Origin: Euglena gracilis | Taxonomy: Eukaryota; Euglenida; Euglenophyceae; Euglenales | Direction: 5' to 3' | NCBI GenBank assembly: GCA_039621445.1 | Contig: CP154956.1 | Location: 96,414,406-96,478,405, forward strand | DNA: 64,000 bases | In this document: in pieces, positions 56,960 to 64,000 of the stretch | Layout: each line of letters starts with the position of its first letter | How positions within the stretch are numbered: the first letter of the stretch is position 1 | Made by a program: the position numbers and the translations under genes | The notes under the pieces: model-generated | Database searches by the model: none | Told to the model about the DNA's origin: nothing | Seen by the model: only the letters and a program-made list of their open reading frames with translations

Positions 56960-57816
56960 AATTGTCCCCCCCCAATTGGTAGGGGGTCCGAAGGAGCCTG
57001 ACCATTAGCCAAATAGGGGGGGGGGTGAGCGCATAGGTGCCGGATCAATTTTTTCTCGGGGAGGCGAACATTCCGCCGAACGCCGAAGACCGACATATGG
57101 AACCGCAAGCTGTTACCCGAAGGGCGGCAAGACAGTACCACTCCCCCCCCCCTTATTTGAGTACACACACGGACTAAGGGACCCCCCAAATGCTCAAATA
57201 AGGGGGGGGGTCAAATAAGGGGGAGATCGAAGATTTGGCTTTGCGAGAGGGCAAAAAAAATTTTCGGCGCCTTTGGCGCCTAAAAAAATTTCCTCCCCGG
57301 ACCCAAATGCTCAATTAAGGGGGGGGGTCAAATAAGGGGGGGAGTGGTAACCAGGGTTGACGTTTTTTTTGTTTTTTTTAAAAAAACAAAAAAACATGTT
57401 TTTTTATAATAAAAAAACACAAAAAAAAACATGTTTTTTTTGAAAAAGCAAAACTTGACCTTTTTCCTTGCGAAATAGCCATTTTTTGAAGAAAATTTTT
57501 CGGGGGTGGTTCGGGTCACGGGGGGGGAGTCACGAGGGGGGTAACGGGGGGGGGGCGCGGGGGAACATCACATTTTCCGTGGCCAAATTAGGAATCACCA
57601 AAAAACGAATTTTTAGGCTCCAAATAGGAATCCCCAACCTAAAATTAGCATTTTGACACCAAATTACCCCCCCCCCCTTATTGTCCCCCCCCCTTATTGT
57701 CCCTGGGCCCCGGCCGACGGGGGATTTTTTGGCCCGGCCAATGAAATTCCTTTGGTACCCCCTCATTGTCCCCCCCCCTTATTGTCCGGTGGGCCTCCCG
57801 GGGAGAGGTCGGTGGG
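56960..57816. repeat. Low-complexity and oligo-A/T foldback region
   Basis: Includes CTCAAATAAGGGGGG words (57155-57345), a TTTTCGGCGCC/GGCGCC hairpin (57260-57285), long T-run/A-run foldbacks (57360-57440) and C-run TTATTGTCC words (57665-57785). No gene is seen. Confidence 0.6.
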
Positions 57817-58428
57817 ACTAAGGTTGGACGATTAATCTTAATCGACGGCACCGAACGATTAATGCCGATTAATCGGGGGGTGGCGAACGATTACCGAACG
57901 ATTAATGCCCCCTTTGGGTTCCTAGCATTATGATGACCAACAAACGATTTCCCTTGAAAAACAATGTTTTCCCTTAAAAATAATCACTGCTCGGCCACTT
58001 CCTCAGCCTGTGCAATTTTGGGAGGGGGTTGCTTTGCATGTGCCGATTTTGGCCAAAGTTGCAATTGCAATTTTCAGCCTTGGTGTTTCAGAAGCTTGTG
58101 TTGAGCGCAGTTTTTCCCACCAGAGTCTCATAGCGACTTGCGCGCTAAGCTGGATGACTCTTCCATCCGTGCTCTGATGTCTGTGCGTATGAATATATCC
58201 CGTTTTTTCCCTAACGGGTCTCCCCCAAAAGAAAGCAACACACAGTAACATTTCTGTGAGAACGAGCCTCCAAAATGATCATTCCCAAGTGTTTTCCTGC
58301 ACTGCTTTTTCAATGGTTTCTTTGGGAAGACCGATTATTTCGATTAATCACCCCCTGGCCGAATGAACGATTAATCAAGGGGTGGCGAACGATTAATCAA
58401 AAAATCGATTAATCGAAACAACCTTAGT
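57817..58428 (+). mobile_element. ~610-bp internally deleted hAT element with CGATTAATCG subterminal words
   Basis: ACTAAGGTTG (57817-57826) and its exact reverse complement CAACCTTAGT (58419-58428) bound subterminal arrays of ACGATTAATC words (57828-57910 and 58330-58415), the arrangement typical of transposase binding sites. TGGGA flanks the shorter reading of the ends (57813-57817 and 58428-58432); the usual 8-bp hAT TSD is not clear. The centre encodes the tail of a hAT transposase. Confidence 0.75.
58001..58248 (+). pseudogene. hAT transposase C-terminal dimerisation domain, frameshifted
   Basis: In one frame the DNA reads QFWEGVALHVPILAKVAIAI, then FSLGVSEACVERSFSHQSL (58013-58128). 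Switching frame near 58120-58130, it continues HSDLRAKLDDSSIRALMSVR and MNISRFF to a TAA at 58246-58248. This is the conserved hAT dimerisation region: the FW..P.LA..A..I..(L/I) helix, the ERSFS block, and the L....(V/I)R.N tail. One frameshift and absence of the DDE core make it non-functional. It lies inside the TIR-bounded element, which supports both calls. Confidence 0.8.
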
Positions 58429-59250
58429 GGGACAATAAGGGGGGGGGTGGTAGGCATCACCATTCCAAATTTTGCGAAGTTTATGCCTCAAAATTAGGAA
58501 TCTACCTGAATATTTTGTCAAATTAGGCATCACAGGCCCTCTAAAAATTTTTATGTGTGAAAGTATTGCCAAATCTGTGTTTTCTTGTGCGAATCAACCC
58601 CCCCCAAAAAATGAATGTTGCAGAGATAAAAAATGAACTTTTTCTTAAAAAAAACATTGCAAAAAATTTTTCCCCCAAACCCTCCATGACGTTTTTTTGT
58701 TTTTTCAAAAAAAACTTTTTTTGTGTCAAAAAAAACAAGCCGTCAACCTTGGTGGTAACGTGTTTGTTATCCACAAGAAAAATTGCAGAACCACAAAACG
58801 TTCACAATCACCTCAATTTTTATCGAAGAAAAGCAAAGGTTTTTACCCCGTGCCACCCGCAGGGCAGCGAAACGGTGGCCATTTTTCCTGTATAGAAAGG
58901 TGAAATGGTCACATGAAATTCTTTTTAAGATTGGACCCCTGGGGAGCGTGTGTGCGCCGGACTTGGGGATGGGTCGTGCGTGCAAGGTTTTCGTCCATTT
59001 TTTAAAAAAAAGTTATCCCAAACGCAAAGACCAATGTGGGCTGGGGACAAATGTTAAATTTCAGTGCTGCCCGAAGGGCAGCTAGACGGTAATGGTTTTC
59101 CTTCCAACAAAATGTTAAAATACACCTAAAATATATATCAGAAAAGGCGTGAAGGGCAGAACTGGCGTCTCTGATGCCATGTTCACGACGGAACCGGCGT
59201 CCCTCACCGCATTTTTGCAACAAAAGTTGTGTGTTGTCCAAGGGGGTGGT
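58429..59250. other. Unassigned region with hairpin motif copies
   Basis: Apart from the hairpin motifs at 58851 and 59065 and oligo-A/T foldbacks (58690-58740), no feature is seen. 59155-59215 holds two GAACCGGCGTC words. Confidence 0.5.
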
Positions 59251-59257
59251 TCGGGAC

Positions 59258-59285
59258 GCGGGGGGGGGGGGGGGGGGGGAGTGGG

Positions 59286-59322
<37 letters not shown>
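59258..59322 (+). repeat. G-run tract (G-quadruplex capable)
   Basis: About 60 bases almost wholly G with a few A and T interruptions. Assembly length in such runs is unreliable. Confidence 0.9.
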
Positions 59323-59323
<1 letters not shown>

Positions 59324-59419
59324 ACCGTGGTCCAACCACCCCCACACGTTTTCTTTGGCGTCACCTACCTAATTTTGTATGTAATTTTCCTTTGGTCGAC
59401 CAAAAAACGTGCCCGGCCA

Positions 59420-59830
59420 AAATCCGGGACGCGGGGGGGACGCGGGGGGAGACGCGGGGGGGACGCGGGGGGAACACCCCCCAAGAATCAGGGGGAGATC
59501 GGGGGTGGGGACCGCGGCACCGAAAGCGCTGTGGTCACCCCCGATCCCCCCTAACACCTTGGAAGTTGGACAGGGGTGGGGGGGGGGCCGAGGAACCCTG
59601 GTGAAGTTCACCGGTGAGGAGGGGAGGGGCACCTTCGGCCGGTGAACTTTACCGGTGAAGTTCATCAGTGGACTTTTTTGGACCGTTTTGGGGGTTTGCC
59701 GGTAAATTTTTTTGTGCAAAGAATTGCTCCTTCTTGCAACAAAAACTGCCTGATGTCCAAGAGTTAGGGGGAGCCCGGGGGCGGGGACCACGGCGCTGAA
59801 GGCACAGAGACTTTACATAAAATTTCATAA
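59420..59830. repeat. GACGCGGGGGG tandem words and two foldback relatives
   Basis: GACGCGGGGGG words (59425-59475) precede two relatives of the 49.7-kb foldback (59480-59550 and 59757-59800, sharing GGGGACC and GGGGGAGCCC). Between them is a GGTGAAGTTCACCGGTGA symmetric word (59600-59670) also found in the 168-bp MITE. Confidence 0.7.
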
Positions 59831-60265
59831 AAGTTGCAAAAATGGCATTTTTTTATTTTTTTTGGTAAAAAAATGGCCTTTTGGTGAAGTTCACCGGAGA
59901 AGCCAAACCCCTAAAACCAAACTTGGGCACGTTTGGAACATGACACGTATGTTTGTCATCTCCCAAAATGCTGTTAATAAAGGAAATTTTGCCTATTTGC
60001 CGTTGGTCCTTGAATGCCGTTGATTCTTGAAACTTCCCCAGGGGCCTGCCATTATGTCAAACAAAAAAAACATTTTTGTCTTGAAAATTTCATGCCCCCT
60101 CCCAAACCCCCTCCCAGACCTTGTGATGCTGCCCGAAGGGCACCCAGACGGTTGCGGTTTTCCCTTCAGAGATTGTGCAAAACTGGTGTGAAAACCAATA
60201 ATTTTCCTTTTCACTAATAAATTTGGACAAAACTTTGGTTCATAACTACAACACATTTTTGTGAA
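59831..60265. other. Unassigned region
   Basis: Only the hairpin motif at 60127-60152 stands out. Confidence 0.4.
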
Positions 60266-61140
60266 GTGAAAAAAAAATTCTTCCCAAAACCTCGGGGGGG
60301 GGGGAGTGGCAGCCCCTCCCCCCCCCCCCCGCCCCCGGCTCTAGGCGGTAGACTGGGGGGGGGGGGGTCCTGGGTGGTCAGCCGACTAGTCGGCCGACCA
60401 CCAATTGGTCGGCCGACTAGGCCTGGTCGGCAGCTAGTCGGCGAGACGGGGGGGGGGGTCCTGGGTGGTCGGCGGATTAACGTGACCCCCCCCCTATTTG
60501 TCACCCCCCCCCTAATAGTCGCCCCCCCCTTGGGGGGGGGCGACAATTAGGGGGGGGGTTACCGATGGACCCATGGAAATGTGGGGTAATTGAGTAACCC
60601 CCCCCTAATTGTCACCCCCCCTAATAGTTGCCAGGGGGGTCAAAACACTCCCGAGGGGGTGCCATATAGGGGGGGGGGTCACGTTAGTCGACCGACCACC
60701 CACTCTAATGTAGTTACGGGCCAGTCTCGCCGACTTTTTATGGAGAAAATTGTATGCAAACTAGTCGGTGGCTAGTCGGCGGTCATAAAACTGGTCTGTG
60801 GCGGGTCCAAACCACCCGGAAATGGTCCGGATGGGTCCAAATAAGTGCCTTACACCAACAGGAACACCCTCAGATGGAAATCTTTGGTCGGTGGGGGGTC
60901 GGTGGGCCCTTTATGGGGTCCGGAGGGGTAAAAAACCAATGACGAAACAGGGATTACATGAAAATCCTTTAGAAATGCAAGCATTCTGCATCACGACAGG
61001 CTGAAAACTCCCCCCTCCACCCCCATCCGAGCCTCAGATCACAAAATCCCTTCTGTGTTGGCATCATACTCGGGGGCTAAGTCATTTTGTGGCTCACTTT
61101 GGCATAGGCGGGGGGGGGGCTCCCCCCCTGGGGTCCTGGG
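60266..61140 (+). repeat. AGTCGGCCGACT words and third copy of the 3.9-4.3 kb arm
   Basis: 60690-61110 matches 3925-4440 in direct orientation (including 'accaacaggaacaccctc' and 'gcaagcattctgcatca'). It follows C/G-run words (60480-60680) that resemble 55140-55315. Confidence 0.85.
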
Positions 61141-61440
61141 GGGGGCACCAGAGTTGTGAAATTAGGATTTCCCAGTGACGGAAAATAAGAGATCCAGGCG
61201 GCGTGGCTGAATTTGGTGGTGATCGCCAGTCGTCTGATGAAAAGAGCTTTCGATTGAGGGGTGACTTTGTACCTGCTTGACACAGCCAGAAATACCCTCG
61301 CGATCGCTGGAATTTGGTGAAATGCAAAGTGGCGTGACATTGCAGATCAGCGGTCGGAGATTGGTCCTGGGCGTGTCCTTTGACCAAAGGTTGGGGACGC
61401 CGGTTCTGTCCTGAACCCGGTGTCTCTAAAACGCCGGTTT
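61141..61440 (+). repeat. R3 family, locus 3
   Basis: Direct homologue of 11236-11545, including 'gaaaagagctttcgat' and the GACGCCGGTTCTGTCC word. It carries A/T at the position that is G/C in locus 1. Confidence 0.85.
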
Positions 61441-61444
61441 AAAC

Positions 61445-61565
61445 AAGGGGTGGCGGACGCCGGTTCTGTCCAAAACCCGGCGTTCCGGACGCCGGTTCCG
61501 TCCGAAGGACGGAACCGGCGTCCGGAACGCCGGGTTTTGGACAGAACCGGCGTCCGCCACCCCTT
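61445..61565. repeat. Perfect 59-bp-stem hairpin, apex CC-GAA-GG
   Basis: Bases 61445-61503 pair perfectly with 61507-61565 around GAA. See 11548-11668 for the paralogue with paired changes and a reverse-complemented apex. Confidence 0.95.
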
Positions 61566-61599
61566 TTTTGTAGTAGAAACCGTGGATTAGGGGCTCTGG

Positions 61600-62110
61600 C
61601 TTCACTCCCGAACCGGCCTTCAAGGAATCACGGCCAATTTCGCCTAGTTTTTGAACATTTTTGAGTCCTTTTGGGCTTCTTTGGGCTCATGGCCATGTCG
61701 ATCGGCCGATTGGAGTTTTCACACGTCCGATGCCATGTTTCCCATCAATTGCAAGCTCTTCTCAAAGGCTTTTGACAGATGGCCACAGGATTCAGCCATT
61801 ATGCACACTGCGCTTATGTTCAGCGATCGTGCATTCCAAAATTTGACATCTTACTGCGTGAAATCCACACCTCAGGTGCCATACAGCATATCAATTGAAA
61901 GCTCTCCCCAAAACCTTTTGCTTGGCACCCTCAGAACTCAGCCACACTGCATAGCCTGAAAATCGCCAATCACATGTTCCGACCCTTTTCGCAAATTCCA
62001 AAATCCACTTTTCACTTGATATGTTGCCCCTTGATCGATAGCCCTTCTAAGGGCTTTTAGCAGATGGCCTCAGGTCTCAGCCGTGCTGCACTGTACTCTA
62101 TTTCAAAATT
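61600..62110 (+). repeat. R2 family, long copy
   Basis: Reverse complement of 7229-7550 on its left, and the direct homologue of 1895-2165 in its centre. It is the empty-site form for the 242-bp element at 6987. Confidence 0.8.
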
Positions 62111-62185
62111 CACCCAACCCCCTCTCCCCCGCGCGGCCCTGCGCGGCCGCCCGCGCGGCTGCTCACCCCCTCTTCCGCTCCCCTA

Positions 62186-62353
62186 GGAGATCAGGCGGTG
62201 AACTTTGGGTTTTAGGGGCGGGACCCCCCACCCCCACCCCCCCCTCTTCATTGGAAATACATGGACGAACTTCACCGGTGAACTTCACCGGTGAAATTTC
62301 TCCATGAAATTCCTTTCGGGGCGGAGCCCCCAACCCCCCCCTGCCTAACCTCC
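62186..62353 (+). mobile_element. 168-bp MITE copy B, 3-bp TSD CTA
   Basis: CTA flanks the element at 62183-62185 and 62354-62356. The ends GGAGATCAGGCGG and (reverse complement) GGAGGTTAGGCAGG match at about 11 of 14 bases. It contains GAACTTCACCGGTGAACTTC (62268-62287), a symmetric word present in degraded form in copy A. Confidence 0.85.
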
Positions 62354-62760
62354 CTACTGTCCCATTATCACCAGAATGACTGATGCCCAACGCCCCCAAA
62401 TGGCAAAATTTTGGCAATTTTTCAGTATAAATTGGTGGGGGGGTGATTTTCGGCGCCAGATGGCCTCAATGCCAAAAAAGTGCGAACAGCCCCCAGGACC
62501 AGGTCAGCCGGGTTCCCGCCTAGCAAGAAAAATTACCTGACGGTTTCGGACCCCCCTCCCCCTGAGGTTGGGACGGCTAGTCGACTAGTCGATTATTCGT
62601 TCGGGACCCCCGAACAGGATTAATCGTTCATGCCCAAAAAGAATAGTCGTGAACGAATTTGCCTCTTACAAAATTGGACTGGTGCACAACATTCAGGGGT
62701 AATTCTGGGGGGCACAGAAGCCAAATTACATGCAAAAAATATGCCTGCCACAAGGGATTT
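62354..62760. other. Unassigned spacer with CTAGTCGACTAGTCGATT words
   Basis: GTCGACTAGTCGATTATTCG (62580-62600) and GATTAATCGTTCA (62620-62632) resemble the subterminal words of the hAT element at 57.8 kb and may be a remnant of one. No gene is seen. Confidence 0.4.
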
Positions 62761-62761
62761 T

Positions 62762-62975
62762 TTTTAGGTTTTGTTTTTCTTAAGGTGTTTTAATTACAAT
62801 AACATATATTCTATGATTGCTTACCAGGTCATATTAAATTTATCTTTTATTATTACCTCTAAAACCTCTACCTGAAGCCCAAACAAAGCAGATATTGGAT
62901 TAGGTCCTACTATATTAATACCTATAGAATTAGCTGGTACATAATTATTGCATAGATTATATTTTACAGAAGTTG
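62762..62975. other. AT-rich island of foreign composition
   Basis: About 215 bp with A+T near 70% and no G/C runs, unlike everything around it. The minus strand is open and reads MPTSVKYNLCNNYVPANSIG, then PNPISALFGLQVEVLEVIIK, and ends KFNMTW-stop near 62821. Third positions are A/T. An organellar or viral insertion is possible, but I recognise no family. Confidence 0.45.
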
Positions 62976-63020
62976 GCATAAACCCCCCCTCATTTAGAAC
63001 GACCCCCCCTGATAACGAAC

Positions 63021-63567
63021 CCCCCCCATTTATAACGACCCATCCTGGAATTTCCACCAAAAAAAGAAATAGAACGACCCATGGTGCAGAAAGCACGGGT
63101 AAGATGATGCATCTCGCGTAAGAGTGTCCAGGCTCACCAATGTTTATTTGACGTTTGAGCGGATCGACCGCTGCTTGGACGGGGGCGTGGTCGGGGTGGG
63201 CGGAGGAGCAGAGCCTACAGAGGACCCTTGAACATCCTCAGCAAACTTCTTTACAATGTCATCAACTGGGGTGTGAATCCAGGTGGATGGCATGATGGAT
63301 GGATGGTAGAAAGCGTGTCAGACATAGCTGCGGTAGGGAAAACAGCAAAGCCCCTTTCTGATAACGACCCCCCCTCAAAGTGGCCACCCTCCAAGCAGTG
63401 GGACACCAAAATGGCCACTCTGGGAGGGGGGACACTTTTATTATACTAATTATTATTTATAGATATTTACTTCTATAATATCTAAACCCCCCCTGAATAT
63501 AACGACGGGTCGTTATCTGACTTTTCAGTTGGTGGAAAATCCAGAGGGGGTCGTTATAAATGGGGGG
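63021..63567. repeat. Inverted pair of CCCCCCATTTATAACGACCC segments
   Basis: 63021-63060 and 63529-63567 are inverse copies sharing the ATTTATAACGACC, CTGGA and TTTCCACCAA blocks. Additional AACGACCCCCCC words lie at 62995-63020, 63360-63375 and 63485-63515. They enclose the exon at 63144-63265. Confidence 0.7.
63144..63265 (-). CDS. Terminal exon of a minus-strand gene, unknown protein
   Basis: Acceptor CACCTGGATTCACACCCCAG precedes 63265. The exon (phase 1) reads DDIVKKFAEDVQGSSVGSA, then PPPTPTTPPSKQRSIRSNVK, and stops at TAA (63144-63146). An acidic helix followed by a proline/threonine-rich basic tail is a common C-terminal arrangement. It is the likely downstream partner of the exon at 63790-63947. 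The intron between them would be ~524 nt and contains the AACGACCCC repeats. Confidence 0.5.
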
Positions 63568-63789
63568 TGAGAATTTTGGGTCAAACGGAAGAAAATTCTG
63601 AAAAATTCGAGCATAAATCGCAAGAATCGTTTTAACAGAGCCCAAAATGAATAACAAGCTCAAACCTTTTTTCAATCAAATATAAAATGGAATGCAATTT
63701 TTCTTGGTTGCCCCACTTATTATCATCATCCTCCCCCTCCGGACCCATCCAGGGGATGGGTCCAGAGGGGGGGGGGCATAGTATGCCAC

Positions 63790-63947
63790 CTGCGACAACT
63801 TTTTTCTCAGATCTCTCTTTTACCATGTTGCACACATCAATGTTGGGGAGCAGGTTGTTGGCGTTGATTTCAACAAAGCCCATTTTTTTGCCATTAGAGA
63901 ATTTCCAGGTCTTGCAAACCTTCGGAGCAAGTGGAAGAAGGAACATG
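63790..63947 (-). CDS. Internal exon of the same minus-strand gene (continues beyond the window)
   Basis: Acceptor CCACCTCCCTTTCAG precedes 63947. The frame reads MFLLPLAPKVCKTWKFSNG, then KKMGFVEINANNLLPNIDVC and NMVKERSEKKVVA. Donors are possible at GCAG-GTGGCA (exon end 63790) or ATG-GTAAAA (exon end 63826). The sequence has balanced composition and good codon structure, so it is probably real. I do not recognise the family. Upstream exons lie past 64000. Confidence 0.5.
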
Positions 63948-64000
63948 CTGAAAGGGAGGTGGAGAAGGCAACTTGGTGGACAAACTCTACTGGCTCTCCC

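Larger units (their letters stand above)
51142..60152. repeat. Eight dispersed copies of a ~27-bp hairpin motif (TACCGTCTNGCCGCCCTTCGGGCGGCA)
   Basis: Plus orientation: 51142-51167, 51249-51275, 51737-51764 and 51875-51901. Minus orientation: 57112-57139, 58851-58878, 59065-59092 and 60127-60152. Each has a 5-7-bp GC stem closed on TTCG-like bases, preceded by ACCGT(C/T). Stem bases change but usually keep G-C or G-T pairing. None are seen in 1-50 kb. Confidence 0.8.

Noticed and set aside
59258-59322. Exact length of the long G run as biology
   Set aside because: Homopolymer lengths of this size are unreliable in assemblies, so only the presence of the tract is reported.
1-64000. rRNA or tRNA genes, or an rDNA spacer identity for the 1.04-kb satellite
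   Set aside because: No conserved rRNA core words or tRNA A/B boxes with a cloverleaf were recognised. The satellite has no rRNA-flanking sequence within the window.

Overview
This window is a repeat-dominated stretch of eukaryotic nuclear DNA. The signs are exon-like islands with GT..AG splice signals (for example a GTAAGT donor at 48871 and pyrimidine-rich AG acceptors at 16309, 43017, 46870 and 63948), remnants of a non-LTR retroelement and of a hAT transposase, several short transposons with target-site duplications, and an interstitial CCCTAA (TTAGGG-type) tract. There are no operons, no bacterial ribosome-binding architecture, and I recognise no rRNA or tRNA. The exact lineage cannot be read from the sequence; a protist or alga with compact introns and abundant G/C homopolymer runs is my inference.

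Layout. 1-16.3 kb is a mosaic of repeat families in both orientations: palindromic 'words', a 1.75-kb inverted structure (2.7-4.5 kb), a 34/44-bp word array (4.9-6.3 kb), and the same array vocabulary in inverse orientation (11.7-15.8 kb). Between the two arrays lies a ~3.7-kb interior bounded by ~0.4-kb inverted repeats (6262-6636 and 10316-10712), which holds one gene-like reading frame on the minus strand (8947-9415). At 16.3 kb there is an orphan terminal exon. From 16.7 to 40.1 kb a ~1,040-bp satellite forms about 20 units, with a twice-copied transposon insertion, a telomeric-repeat patch, one strongly decayed unit and a 1.3-kb foreign insert near the right edge.

From 40.1 to 50.5 kb the DNA is less repetitive and carries scattered exon candidates (an EF-hand exon at 46475-46607 is the clearest), two well-bounded short TIR elements (42085-42390 and 43631-43851), minisatellites, and a broken retroelement (49.2-50.4 kb). 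From 50.6 to 62.4 kb there is again a transposon and foldback mosaic: a long inverted repeat (about 51.9-52.7 and 55.3-56.5 kb), a hAT element with a frameshifted transposase tail (57.8-58.4 kb), two 168-bp MITE copies, and eight copies of a short hairpin motif. The right edge (63.1-63.95 kb) holds two exon candidates of one minus-strand gene that continues past the window.

The most striking pattern is that repeats are homogenised locus by locus. The same motif carries one base at every site in one locus and another base at every site elsewhere. Long perfect hairpins keep their pairing through paired changes, and one pair of paralogous hairpins differs by an inverted apex. No complete intact gene can be claimed. 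All protein calls here are fragments or hypotheses made by eye.
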